A stretch of 27,066 bases of DNA from JACQNR01 sp049515175 (lineage in GTDB: Bacteria; Acidobacteriota; Terriglobia; UBA7540). This document shows, piece by piece, positions 5,942 through 14,177 of this stretch; position 1 is the stretch's first letter, and every line of letters begins with the position of its first letter. The stretch lies in NCBI GenBank assembly GCA_049515175.1, contig JBEKUI010000063.1, positions 1 through 27,066 of the forward strand. Reading direction: 5' to 3'. The position numbers and the translations under genes are program-made. The notes under the pieces were generated by a model. It was given only the letters and a program-made list of their open reading frames with translations. It made no database searches and was not told the DNA's origin.

Positions 5942-6613
5942 CTACGCCCCTTCCCACTTGCCCACGATGGTGATGCCGATGGCGAGCTCGCCGTTCTTGC
6001 CCTGCATCTTGAGCTGGAGGTTCCAATGGCCCATGTCATCTTTGGCCACGGATGGGAACACCGCGCCGCCGCTCACCGCGCTCATCACCAGGAAGGCCGG
6101 GTGAGGCGCTCCAGAAGCCTGCTTGGCGAGTTTGACCATGTCCTCGAAGCTCAGCGTTTGGTCAACCTGCGTGTCGGCAGCTACGGGAGCCATGTGTAGC
6201 GAGTCGCGCGTGGCATAGGCGCCCATGTGCGCGCCGTCCTGTGGAATGAGGGCATAGCGAATCGCGTAGTAGCCGGCCTTGATGGGCTGGCCGCGAAAGT
6301 CGGCGCCCGGGGCGGGGAAGTGAAGCACTCCGATGAGATTGCCCGCGCCGAGCTGGCCATACATCACATCGCCCAGGCCACCGGCGGCCTGCCCGAGCGT
6401 CATTCCCTTGCGCAGCCACACTTCGCAGAGCGTGCCACTGTCGCCGACGACGCGCGCACCTTGCGCGTCGAGCACGTCGAGGAGCGCTTTCGGAACGTCC
6501 GCCGCGGCCGGCGCCGCCACCGTTTCGACTTTGTAGTTGCCCTGGGCAAACGCGCATGCCGCAAAAAGGAGTAAAGCAGTCAAATGGATAATGGATTTGA
6601 GCACTCGTCGCAT
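5942..6613 (-). CDS. secreted hypothetical protein
   Basis: 223 residues. The ATG at 6613 follows GAGGAGG by about seven bases. Residues 1-23 are a signal peptide (basic MRRVLK, hydrophobic core, cut near AFA-QG). The mature protein has GMTLGQAAGGLGDVMYGQLG, then YYAIRYALIPQDGAHMGAY and a beta-rich end with GHWNLQLKMQGKNGELAIGI. The YYAIRYALIPQDG segment resembles DUF2911-like secreted proteins but the match is too weak to assign. It is co-transcribed with the Cys-rich gene downstream and separated from the DUF1326 gene upstream by a dispersed repeat. Confidence 0.72.
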   Translation of the reverse strand: MRRVLKSIIHLTALLLFAACAFAQGNYKVETVAAPAAADVPKALLDVLDAQGARVVGDSGTLCEVWLRKGMTLGQAAGGLGDVMYGQLGAGNLIGVLHFPAPGADFRGQPIKAGYYAIRYALIPQDGAHMGAYATRDSLHMAPVAADTQVDQTLSFEDMVKLAKQASGAPHPAFLVMSAVSGGAVFPSVAKDDMGHWNLQLKMQGKNGELAIGITIVGKWEGA

Positions 6614-6731
6614 GAATGAACCTCCTCTTTGATTATGATGCAGAATGACGGAAACGGGAAGTTCCTCAGCGGACCGACTTCCCGTTTCCGACGCGAGGAT
6701 TGAGCGAGGGACAATAGCAATCGACAGAACC

Positions 6732-6841
6732 TGTCATTCTGAGCGACGCCCGGCGCTCTATCACGCCGGACAGAGCGAAGAATCTGCATTTCTTCCTTGG
6801 GCCGGAGAAACTGCAGACCCTTCGCTGCGCTCAGGGTGGCA
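6732..6841. repeat. dispersed inverted-repeat element (REP-like)
   Basis: The ends TGTCATTCTGAGCG (6732-6745) and CGCTCAGGGTGGCA (6828-6841) are inverted repeats matching at 11 of 14 positions, enclosing CCGGCG...CGCCGG. This end motif resembles non-coding repeats scattered between genes in acidobacterial genomes. It splits two leftward genes. Confidence 0.6.
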
Positions 6842-6849
6842 TAAGCCTC

Positions 6850-7524
6850 TTAGCGCGCAAACGTGCCCACGAACGCGCTGCGCTTGTCGGCCCGCCGCCA
6901 GACCGTGTCGAGCCCCTGGCCGCTGAACGCCTCTTCAATCGTAAACGCGGGCATGGCGTGGCTGATTTCGGTGAGGGGCGGGTAATAGACGAACTCATTC
7001 CCGCAGAGATGGTCGCCATGGCAGAGGGCGCGCGTCTCGATGTGAGCGAGACTGCCGGCCGCAACCTTGGCGCGCGCGTCGTGTTGGTCGCCGGAGACTT
7101 CGAGATCAATGGGCGCCGTCTCCACGCGCACGATGTTCGCCACCAGCGGCCCGGCCATCGATTGCACAAAGTTCGTAAGCGCCCCTCGCTGCGCGGCGCT
7201 GGCGCGCTGGTCGAGGATCAACACCGCCCGGGCGGGAAGGGGACTGTGATAAGGATCGCCCAGTGTCGCATTGGCCTTGACCACCGCCACCACTCCCAGC
7301 CCGCTGACGTCCACTCCCTGCCAGCTTCCAGACGTGACCTTCCAGGCGAGCATCGCTTCCTTGCCCACCAGCCCGACTTCCGAGTTGGCGTAGCACGCCC
7401 CAACGTAAATATCCGCGCTGCGCACTTCCACGTAATCGCCTTGGATGGCGGCCTTCGCCGACACTCCTACCCCTGCTGCCATGAGCACTAAACCCATGAC
7501 CCCTGCGGTTAGAGTTCTCCGCAT
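6850..7524 (-). CDS. secreted DUF1326 domain protein
   Basis: 224 residues. ATG at 7524 follows AGGAGG. Residues 1-25 are a signal peptide. The mature part opens GDYVEVRSADIYVGACYANS, the signature of DUF1326, followed by GLVGKEAMLAWKV, GVDVSGLGVVAVVKANATLG and PLPARAVLILDQRASAAQRG. Two cysteines (CHGDHLC, with two His-type ligands) in the C-terminal half suggest a metal site. The function of DUF1326 is not established. It is first of a leftward group of secreted proteins. Confidence 0.85.
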   Translation of the reverse strand: MRRTLTAGVMGLVLMAAGVGVSAKAAIQGDYVEVRSADIYVGACYANSEVGLVGKEAMLAWKVTSGSWQGVDVSGLGVVAVVKANATLGDPYHSPLPARAVLILDQRASAAQRGALTNFVQSMAGPLVANIVRVETAPIDLEVSGDQHDARAKVAAGSLAHIETRALCHGDHLCGNEFVYYPPLTEISHAMPAFTIEEAFSGQGLDTVWRRADKRSAFVGTFAR

Positions 7525-7570
7525 GTCTTAACCTCCTGGCTGACTTTTATTGGTCGCCCTGACCCATTAG

Positions 7571-7600
7571 ATGATACCGGAGAACAAGTGGTTACAGCAA
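7571..7600 (-). promoter_or_regulatory. possible promoter of the DUF1326 gene
   Basis: Reading leftward: TTGCTG at 7600-7595, an 18-base spacer, TATCAT at 7576-7571; start about 40 bases before the ATG at 7524. Confidence 0.35.
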
Positions 7601-7694
7601 TGATGGATTGGGGTGGAATCGGACGGGTGGACCGGGGTATCGAGGCCAACAAGTCGGGGGTAGTCCTCGAATCCCCCTTAATCCAAAGAACAAA

Positions 7695-7784
7695 GGGCGG
7701 GCACGAGGCCCGTCCCTACACTGTAATGCCGCTCTGTGAGCGGCGAAGTTATCGAGAATCCAAAACGCCGGTCATAGACCGGCG
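7695..7784. repeat. three consecutive hairpins
   Basis: Three inverted repeats in 90 bases: GGGCGGGC...GCCCGTCCC (7695-7716), a perfect 7-bp GCCGCTC-tgt-GAGCGGC (7728-7744) and a perfect 8-bp CGCCGGTC-ata-GACCGGCG (7766-7784). They lie just after the end of the molybdenum hydroxylase operon and could stop transcription or stabilise its mRNA end. The first and last look like separate dispersed repeats followed by CTACA. Confidence 0.6.
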
Positions 7785-7797
7785 CTACAGGACAGAT

Positions 7798-8013
7798 TCA
7801 AAACGCGTCGAAGCAGATGCGGTCGGCGCGGCATTCCTCATCTTTGACGATTTTGCCGTCCGGGCCGATCACGGTCTGGGTGTGGACGCACCAGAAATGT
7901 CCGCTGCGGGAGCTGGGGACGGTGTGGTCGGGCTCCGCATCGATGAACATCTCCTTCGAGCGCAGGAAGCGGCAGTGGCTCTGGACGACGGGGAGATTGG
8001 TGGGTTCGGCCAT
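7798..8013 (-). CDS. 71-residue Cys-containing protein of the molybdenum hydroxylase operon
   Basis: The ATG at 8013 has AAGGAGGTG placed inside the end of the FAD-subunit gene, whose TAG ends two bases before. The product contains four cysteines (SHC, FWC, EEC, RIC) and an FWCVHTQTVIGPDGKIV hairpin, suggesting a small metal- or cofactor-binding fold. No signal peptide. It is the last gene of the operon and translationally coupled, so it is likely a maturation or accessory factor for the enzyme; this role is inferred only from position. Confidence 0.75.
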   Translation of the reverse strand: MAEPTNLPVVQSHCRFLRSKEMFIDAEPDHTVPSSRSGHFWCVHTQTVIGPDGKIVKDEECRADRICFDAF

Positions 8014-8015
8014 GG

Positions 8016-9002
8016 CTACGCACCTCCTTGGGCGGCGGCGAGAATGGCGCGCTTGACGGCCACCCGCGCCAGTTGCACTTTGTAGGCGTTCTTCGAGAGC
8101 GGCGTCGCCTTGGCGACGGCGGCCTTACCGGCCTCTTCCGCCACCGAATCGCTTACCGTCTTGCCGGCGAGCGCCGCTTCCGCTTCCGGCGCGGGCCAGG
8201 GCACGGGCGCCACGTGGCCCAGGACCACTCGAGCCGACTTCACGGATTTTCCGCTGAGGTTCAAGACCACTGCCGCGGCGGCAAGTGGCCAGTCGAGCGC
8301 TTCCTTTTGGCGGACTTCGTAAACCGCCATCTTGGCTCCGCCCGGCGCGGGCACCAGAACGTCAGTGAGAATTTCGTTCGGCTTCAGGTCGCACTCGCGT
8401 TGGTGGAAGGTCGTCGGCGTGACGAAGAACTTGTCCAGGCTGACCTCCCGCGTCCCTTGCGGGCCCAGCAACCGAACTTTCGCCCCGAGAGCAATCAGGA
8501 TGGGCGCAAAGCTGGAAGGGTTCACAAAGTACGCCGGGCCGGAGTTGCCCAGGACGGCGTGGAGCTGGTTTTCTCCCTCCGGGACCAGCGACTTGCCGTC
8601 CATCTGGGCGAGCAGGCCGTATCCGCCGCGATAGTACCAGCAGCGCGGGCGCTGGAGCAGGTCGCCGCCCACCGTTCCGGTGCTATGGATTTGCTGGCTG
8701 CGGACGCCCTCGGCAGCCGTGATGAGAGCCGGGTACTGCTTCTTGACGTCGGCGCTATCGAGCAGTTCGCGCAGTGTGGCCATGGCGCCGAGACGCAATC
8801 CCGAGCTGGGCTTGAATTCGATGCCCTTCAGCTCTTTGATGGCGGCCAGGCTCACGACGCGCTTGGGCGTTGAGGCGCCATCCTTCATCAGGCTGAGCAG
8901 GTCGGTGCCGCCTGCCAGGACTTCCGTCTCACCCCAGGAATTGGCCAGGAGCTTCACAGCATCTTCCTTGCTTGTTGGGCTTGCGTATTCGAAGGCTTCC
9001 AT
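8016..9002 (-). CDS. FAD-binding subunit of molybdenum hydroxylase (PaoB/YagS/CoxM type)
   Basis: 328 residues. Start ATG at 9002 overlaps the stop of the molybdenum subunit (TGATG). The FAD loops are AGGTDLL (residues 30-36) and TVGGDLLQRPRCWYYR (110-125). A CO-dehydrogenase flavoprotein C-terminal domain follows (SARVVLGHVAPVPWPAPEAE). It passes electrons from the iron-sulfur subunit to FAD and then to an external acceptor. In E. coli PaoB several cysteines in the region after RC-xYFR bind a [4Fe-4S] cluster; here only C121 is present, so that cluster is probably absent. No signal peptide, so export must be by hitch-hiking with the Tat-signal subunit. Confidence 0.93.
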   Translation of the reverse strand: MEAFEYASPTSKEDAVKLLANSWGETEVLAGGTDLLSLMKDGASTPKRVVSLAAIKELKGIEFKPSSGLRLGAMATLRELLDSADVKKQYPALITAAEGVRSQQIHSTGTVGGDLLQRPRCWYYRGGYGLLAQMDGKSLVPEGENQLHAVLGNSGPAYFVNPSSFAPILIALGAKVRLLGPQGTREVSLDKFFVTPTTFHQRECDLKPNEILTDVLVPAPGGAKMAVYEVRQKEALDWPLAAAAVVLNLSGKSVKSARVVLGHVAPVPWPAPEAEAALAGKTVSDSVAEEAGKAAVAKATPLSKNAYKVQLARVAVKRAILAAAQGGA

Positions 9003-11140
9003 CAGGCAATCCCTCCTTTCGCCAGTGCTGCCAGAACCTTATCGGGCGTAATGGGGATGGTTGCGACGCGCGCGCCGATGGCGTTGGCCACGGCGTTGGA
9101 AATCGCCGCACCGGGTGAGATTACCGGCGGCTCGCCCAAGCCGATCACGCCCCGCTCGTCGTAGCCCGGTCCGGTCATCATGTGCACAACCAGCTCACCG
9201 ATGTCGCCGATGCCCGCCAGTTTGTAGAACTCCATGTTGGGGTTCACCATCCTGCCGGTTGCGTGGTCCATGATCTTCTCTTCAAAAAGCGAGTAGGTGA
9301 TGCCCATGATCATGGCGCCATAGCACTGGCTTTCCGCGGTCTTCAAGTCAAGGATGAGGCCGCAATCCTGTACGGCCACCATCTTGTTCATCTTCACCAG
9401 GCCGGTCTCGGTATCGACCGAAACGTCGGCGACTTGCACGCCGCCCACACCGCTCGAACCGAGTTCGCAGGGGCCGGGGTTCTTGCCTTCTACCTTGATG
9501 GGCTTCAGGCCCAGCTTGGAGCAGGCCTGTTTCCACGTCAGACTCTTCGAGGCATCGCCCTTGACCTGGATCTTGCCCTCCACAGCTTCGAGCTGATCCG
9601 GCTGCGCTCCCAGGCTCGGTGCGACCGCCGCAAAGAGTTGCTCCAGCGCGTCGGTGGTCCCACGACGAGTGGAGGCGCTCACGCCGCCCACGGTCGTGCT
9701 GCCACCCGAAGCTCCCGAGGGCGGGTAAGCACTGTCACCGATGTTGACCTTGATGTCCGGAATTTGCAGGCCGAGGGTCTCGGCGGCGGTCAGCGCAATA
9801 ACGGTACGTGTGCCCGTTCCAAGGTCCTGGCTCCCCAGGCTGACTTCCACCGAACCGTCGGGGTTGATGGTGACGTTGCACTTGCTGTTGTGCCCGCGCC
9901 CGCCCCAGGTGTGCATCGACATGCCCAGGCCGCGTTTGATGTGCCCGGCGGTCTTGTCGCCGCGCGGGTGCCACAGTTTCTTCCAGTCGGAGAGTTCCGC
10001 CGCCTTGACCATTTCCTGCCGGTAAACTCCCCCGCGTTCGCCCGCCAGGCCCGCGTTCTTGGCGAAGAACTCCATGGGATCCATGGCGAGCTTGGCGGCC
10101 AGATCGTCCAGCGCGCACATCGTCAGGACAGCGGCCTGCGGGTGATTGGGCGCCCGCCAAGCGCGTGCCGGGCCGGTGTTGGTGGCCACCGACGTGTGGC
10201 GCTTGGTCTGGTTGGGAATGCCGGTCAGCACGTAAGGGATGGGCGCCATTCCGCCGCCGCCCGGACCGCCGGTGCTCCACGATTCGGATTCCCAGGCCGT
10301 GATGGTGCCGTCTTTCTTCGCTGCCGCTCGGACCTTGGCGAAATGCGAGGGCCGCGCACCCGCCACCATCAACTCGCCGTCGCGCTCGAGCAACAGCTTG
10401 ATGGGCTTGCCCACTTCCTTCGAGAATTTCGCGCACTCCGTCCCCCAGCGGTCGGCGCCGAACTTGCTGCCGAACCCGCCGCCCATGTAAGGAGTGAAGA
10501 TTTCGACGTTGGTGGCCGGAATATTGAGCGCCTGGGCGTACTCACCCGGGATTCCCGAAACATTCTGTGTAGTAGCCCAGACCTTCAGGTTCTGACCTTC
10601 CCACTCCGTCACCTGCCCGTGGGATTCCAGGCAGCAGTGCGTGATGACCACGGCGCCGTAAGTTCCCTCCGAAATGACGGCCTCGGGGTCTTTGAACGCC
10701 GCGGCAGGGTCGCCGCTCTTCTGCTCGGCGGTGGGTTTCCCGTGCTCACCCACCTTGTCGAGGTCCTCCTCGTGCACAAAGTGCGGGAGAACTTCGTAGT
10801 CGATCTTGACGCGCGCCGCGGCGTCCCGGGCGACGTCCTCGTTGGGGGCCGCCACGATGAGAATCTCGTCTCCCGCCCAGAAGATTTCCGAGCCGATGTT
10901 CTGGATGATGTGCACCTTCACGCCGGGCAGCTTTTCAGCCGCCGAGGTGTCAATCGACTTGATCTTGGCGTGGGCGTAGGCGGAGCCCACGATCTTGCCG
11001 TAGAGCATCCCCGGACGGTTCACGTCGAAGGAGTACTTGGCCTGCCCGCTGGATTTTGCCGGGCCGTCGATGCGGTTAAAGCGCTTGCCGATCAGCTTGC
11101 GCTGGCCGGGCTCGGGCCAGTCATATTTGCATTTAGGCAT
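9002..11140 (-). CDS. molybdopterin-binding catalytic subunit (xanthine dehydrogenase/aldehyde oxidase family, YagR-like)
   Basis: 712 residues, close to E. coli PaoC/YagR (about 730). The N-terminal domain has FNRIDGPAKSSGQAKYSFDV (a/b hammerhead), and the molybdenum cofactor loops are YMGGGFGSKFGADRWG, PARAWRAPNHPQA, GSQDLGTGTRTV and GASGGSTTVGGVSAST. The catalytic glutamate is E670 in GLGEPPVISPG. It hydroxylates aldehydes or heterocycles using water, with electrons leaving by the two other subunits; the substrate cannot be read from sequence. The start overlaps the 2Fe-2S gene by eight bases, showing tight coupling. Confidence 0.95.
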   Translation of the reverse strand: MPKCKYDWPEPGQRKLIGKRFNRIDGPAKSSGQAKYSFDVNRPGMLYGKIVGSAYAHAKIKSIDTSAAEKLPGVKVHIIQNIGSEIFWAGDEILIVAAPNEDVARDAAARVKIDYEVLPHFVHEEDLDKVGEHGKPTAEQKSGDPAAAFKDPEAVISEGTYGAVVITHCCLESHGQVTEWEGQNLKVWATTQNVSGIPGEYAQALNIPATNVEIFTPYMGGGFGSKFGADRWGTECAKFSKEVGKPIKLLLERDGELMVAGARPSHFAKVRAAAKKDGTITAWESESWSTGGPGGGGMAPIPYVLTGIPNQTKRHTSVATNTGPARAWRAPNHPQAAVLTMCALDDLAAKLAMDPMEFFAKNAGLAGERGGVYRQEMVKAAELSDWKKLWHPRGDKTAGHIKRGLGMSMHTWGGRGHNSKCNVTINPDGSVEVSLGSQDLGTGTRTVIALTAAETLGLQIPDIKVNIGDSAYPPSGASGGSTTVGGVSASTRRGTTDALEQLFAAVAPSLGAQPDQLEAVEGKIQVKGDASKSLTWKQACSKLGLKPIKVEGKNPGPCELGSSGVGGVQVADVSVDTETGLVKMNKMVAVQDCGLILDLKTAESQCYGAMIMGITYSLFEEKIMDHATGRMVNPNMEFYKLAGIGDIGELVVHMMTGPGYDERGVIGLGEPPVISPGAAISNAVANAIGARVATIPITPDKVLAALAKGGIA

Positions 11141-11783
11141 GAGCTTTTCCTCCCTTCAGGGACTTGGCGGCTTCGAGCGCAGCCTGGCGGATTCCGTGAT
11201 ACGTTCCGCAGCGGCAGAGGTTGCCGCCCAAACCCTTCTCGACATCCTCTAGCGTGGGGCTGGGATTGCGGTCGAGAAAGGCTTTGACCGCCATGACGAA
11301 GCCGGGCGTGCAGAAGCCGCATTGCTGCGCATCGTGTTCGACGAACGCCGCCGAGACGGGATGGAGCTTGCCGCCGGCGGTCAGCCCTTCGATCGTCTGG
11401 ATCTCTTTGCCTTGGGCTTCGATCGCCAGCACGTTGCATGCGTAAACCGGCTTGCCATCCAGAATCACGGTGCAGGAGCCGCAGGCGCCGCGGTCGCAGA
11501 CTTTCTTTGCGCCGGTGATGTCCAGGTGGTTGCGCAGTGCGTCGAGGAGCGTGACCCGGGGTTCGATGTTCAATTTCTGTGCCTTGCCGTTAATTCGCAA
11601 AGTCACAGGGACGGCGCCCGGGCCGAGAACCGGCGTGCTTCCGCCCGGTGTGGCGGCCGCCGCCGGATTCTCCCCGGCGAGTAACCCGCCTGAGACGGCC
11701 ACGCCCGCCCCCCTCAGGAAGTCGCGCCGCGAAAAGGCGTCGTTCGCGGCGGGCTTCCGCAACTTCTCCTTTTTTCGACTCAT
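11133..11783 (-). CDS. Tat-exported [2Fe-2S] subunit (PaoA/YagT-like)
   Basis: 216 residues. ATG at 11783 follows AAAGGAG. SRRDFLRG (residues 18-25) and the hydrophobic AGVAVSGGLLAG form a twin-arginine signal, so the enzyme works in the periplasm. A plant-type ferredoxin cluster is held by C96, C101, C104 and C116 (CDRGACGSC...YAC), and a second by C155, C158, C190 and C192 (CGFC...CRC), the standard pair in this family. It is the first gene of the four-gene operon and carries electrons from molybdopterin to FAD. The Tat signal plus the order Fe-S, Mo, FAD distinguish it from cytoplasmic xanthine dehydrogenases; in E. coli the order is Fe-S, FAD, Mo. Confidence 0.95.
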   Translation of the reverse strand: MSRKKEKLRKPAANDAFSRRDFLRGAGVAVSGGLLAGENPAAAATPGGSTPVLGPGAVPVTLRINGKAQKLNIEPRVTLLDALRNHLDITGAKKVCDRGACGSCTVILDGKPVYACNVLAIEAQGKEIQTIEGLTAGGKLHPVSAAFVEHDAQQCGFCTPGFVMAVKAFLDRNPSPTLEDVEKGLGGNLCRCGTYHGIRQAALEAAKSLKGGKAHA

Positions 11784-11889
11784 GATTCGCTCCTTTATGC
11801 CTTCCTAAGGAATGATGATCGAAAACCTTTACAGCGCCGGAAAATTCCGGGATGCACGACTTCGACTGATTTTGTGAACCAAGGGGCAC

Positions 11890-11898
11890 ATTATATCA
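11890..11898 (-). promoter_or_regulatory. extended -10 promoter of the molybdenum hydroxylase operon
   Basis: Leftward TGATATAAT (11898-11890) is a perfect extended -10. No strong -35 is seen (TTTGTA at about 16 bases). It leaves an mRNA leader of about 100 bases before the ATG at 11783, in which no Moco-riboswitch fold was recognised. Confidence 0.55.
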
Positions 11899-12072
11899 CT
11901 CGTCGTAGAAATACAAACCGGGAATCTTCGCCCAATCGGAAATGATTCTGGCACCCTCCGCAATCCAAATGGCAAGTCTCCTGCTCAATCAGAGCTTAAG
12001 GTATACTCAGGCATTTCGAGGAATGGTTGCCAGTCCGTCCAGCCACTCCTGCACGGGACGGGTTGTCGCACT

Positions 12073-12969
12073 ATGCCGTTGAGAACCGAAAAATCAGGGC
12101 AGAACGCTCTTCGTAGTCAGGTCCGGAAGATCGCTATTCTCCTGCTGCCCAGCCTGAGATATCTGTTCACAACCGAAGTCCACGCTTACGCCTTCTCGAT
12201 TGCAGCCAATGTTTATCTCTCCTTTTTTCCCTTTGCCCTGATTCTCCTGAGCGTTTGCCGGCGCTGGTTGCACTGGGAAGGCGCCTACGAAACAATTCTC
12301 GAACTTTTGCGCGTGCACCTGCCGGCGGGCACGGATTCGGTGGTGACGAACCTCATCGCGCTGGTCCAGGGCCGCCCGCGGCTGCAGGCGATGTCGGTCT
12401 TCATGCTCTTTTTCACGGCTTCGGGTGTTTTTCTCCCCCTCGAGGTTTCGCTCAACAAGATTTGGGGCATCGCGCGTAACCGCAGTTTTCTGCGCAATCT
12501 CTTCGTGTCTTTCGCTCTTGCCATCGTCGCCGGCGTGCTGGCGCTGTTCTGGATTTCGATGGCGACGATTGCACAGGCCTTGCTCACCTTCACTCTCGAC
12601 TGGATCCCTTCGCCTGGGCTCTTGCGCGTTATTTCGCGGGGTCTGCTCGAGACGATTTCCATTCCCTTTGCGGTGTCCATCTTTTTTGTCATCTATTTTT
12701 GCCTGCCGAATGGGAGAGTGCCAGTGGAGCGAGTGCTTCCCGCGGCAGTGATTACCGGCCTGCTGATGACGGTGGCGCGGTTTCTGTACGTCTTGACGCT
12801 GCCGTTGTTTCGTTTCCGGGAAGTTTACGGGCCTTTTGCTTTGTCGGTGACACTGCTATTCTGGGCTTTCGTGGGAGCGCTGATTATGCTCTTTGGAGCG
12901 CACCTGTCCGTGCAGGGTTTCTGGGACGATTCCTGGATTCTCCGGGCGGTTCGCGCCAGGATGAGATGA
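12073..12969 (+). CDS. YihY/BrkB family inner membrane protein
   Basis: 298 residues with about six membrane segments, e.g. IAANVYLSFFPFALILLSVC, LFVSFALAIVAGVLALFWIS and LSVTLLFWAFVGALIMLFGA. The family signature is the amphipathic AYAFSIAANVYLSFFPF start and the VYGPFALSVTLLFWAF end. Family members were once called ribonuclease BN in error; a transport or envelope role is likely but undetermined. A possible -10 TATACT is at 12002. The ribosome site is weak (GGGACGGG, 12 bases away). The next gene begins 36 bases on, so they may share a transcript. Confidence 0.9.
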   Translation: MPLRTEKSGQNALRSQVRKIAILLLPSLRYLFTTEVHAYAFSIAANVYLSFFPFALILLSVCRRWLHWEGAYETILELLRVHLPAGTDSVVTNLIALVQGRPRLQAMSVFMLFFTASGVFLPLEVSLNKIWGIARNRSFLRNLFVSFALAIVAGVLALFWISMATIAQALLTFTLDWIPSPGLLRVISRGLLETISIPFAVSIFFVIYFCLPNGRVPVERVLPAAVITGLLMTVARFLYVLTLPLFRFREVYGPFALSVTLLFWAFVGALIMLFGAHLSVQGFWDDSWILRAVRARMR

Positions 12970-13005
12970 AAGGCCCGGCGGAGTCTGCGAGGACTGTACC
13001 AAACC

Positions 13006-14064
13006 ATGCCTTCCGACCCTAGAAAAGAAATTCACGATCTTCCCGCGGCGCTCCGCGAAACCCTGGAGAAAGGGCGGCCGGAATACGAACGCCTGATCCG
13101 GCAAACGCGCTGGGGAGAGCTGCCATTATATTTCCTCGGCCGTGGGCCAGCCCTGGTGGTGGGACTCTCCGGTGCGCTGGCCTGCGAGACCCTTTTGGAA
13201 TGGCCGGTGGTGATCCACACTCCGGACGATTTCACCGCCTATTGCCTTCCGCTCCTTCGTCCCCGGTCGATCCTGTGCTTCATTTCGACAGGCAAAGAAT
13301 CACCCGAGACGCTGGAAGTGGCGAAGGCGGCGCGCGCGCGCGGGGCCACCGTCCTGGCGCTTGTCGAAAGCCCCCAGAATCCGATCGCCCCGGAGTCCGA
13401 CGGAACCTTCCTGGTCCGGGCCGGACAAGAGCTGGGGAAGGGAATCTCCGTTGCTATCTGCCAGTCTGCTGCGATTAACTTCATCGTCTTCCTCATGGCA
13501 CGCGCCCTCAAGCGCTCGAGCGCGAAGTTCGATTCTCTGGAGGACGAGTTCGCCAAGCTCCCCGACCATCTGACGTGGGTGTTCACACAGCTCAGCCAGG
13601 CGATGGACTCGCTGGCCGCGGAACTCACGGCGCAGGAAGAAGTCACGCTGCTGGCGGGAGGCTTTTATTACCCCGCGGCGGTCCATGCTGCCTCGCTGCT
13701 CAGCCGGCTCGGTGGGGTGCGGGCGGAGGCCGTCAACGCCACGGCGCTCCCGCCTTCCGAGATGGCGTCGTTTGTTCGCCACAAGACCCTGCTGGTGATT
13801 TCCGGCTCCCGCGTGCGCGTCAAGAAACAAGTGCACGAGGCGGTGGAGACCGCGAAACGCTCCGGCGCTCGAATCCTCTCCCTGACCGACGGGAACGATC
13901 CGGAAGTCTCCCGCCGTTCGGCGCTCTCCCTGCTGCTTCCCGTCCTTAGTGAAATGACCGGCGCCACGATGGCAGCCGCCGTTTTGGCGTGGGTTGCAGG
14001 CCAGTGTTCGCGGCACGGGAAGCGCCCGCTGGGACGGGCGGCGAGTCCTGAATCAGCGCCATAA
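13006..14064 (+). CDS. double SIS-domain protein (sugar isomerase / GlmS C-terminal-like)
   Basis: 352 residues with two SIS domains. The first covers about 20-165 (ALVVGLSGALACETLLEWPV, SILCFISTGKESPETLEVAK, LVRAGQELGKGISVAICQSA) and the second about 190-335 (EVTLLAGGFYYPAAVHAASL, TLLVISGSRVRVKKQVHEAV, LSLTDGNDPEVSRRSALSLL). The layout matches the isomerase half of GlmS and fructoselysine-type deglycases, without the glutaminase domain. It should act on a phosphosugar or amino-sugar phosphate in the cytoplasm; the exact substrate cannot be assigned. There is no HTH, so it is not an RpiR regulator. Confidence 0.85.
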   Translation: MPSDPRKEIHDLPAALRETLEKGRPEYERLIRQTRWGELPLYFLGRGPALVVGLSGALACETLLEWPVVIHTPDDFTAYCLPLLRPRSILCFISTGKESPETLEVAKAARARGATVLALVESPQNPIAPESDGTFLVRAGQELGKGISVAICQSAAINFIVFLMARALKRSSAKFDSLEDEFAKLPDHLTWVFTQLSQAMDSLAAELTAQEEVTLLAGGFYYPAAVHAASLLSRLGGVRAEAVNATALPPSEMASFVRHKTLLVISGSRVRVKKQVHEAVETAKRSGARILSLTDGNDPEVSRRSALSLLLPVLSEMTGATMAAAVLAWVAGQCSRHGKRPLGRAASPESAP

Positions 14065-14141
14065 CTCCCTTCCCAAATGCTGCTCGGGTGCATCCCCCCC
14101 TGCGCCGTTATGAAGCCCGCTAATTCGTCGAAAAGATACTG

Positions 14142-14170
14142 TTGACTAGGCATCGCACTTCTGGTTTAAT
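14142..14170 (+). promoter_or_regulatory. promoter giving a leaderless XRE mRNA
   Basis: TTGACT at 14142-14147, a 17-base spacer and TTTAAT at 14165-14170. The predicted start, seven to eight bases later, is the ATG at 14178. Confidence 0.6.
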
Positions 14171-14177
14171 GCACTGC

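Noticed and set aside
9182..11287. A 701-codon open frame on the plus strand
   Set aside because: It is antisense to the molybdenum subunit, whose motifs are unmistakable; GC-rich third positions keep the opposite frame open.
11784..11889. Molybdenum cofactor riboswitch in the operon leader
   Set aside because: The leader is about 100 bases and no recognisable Moco RNA fold was seen.
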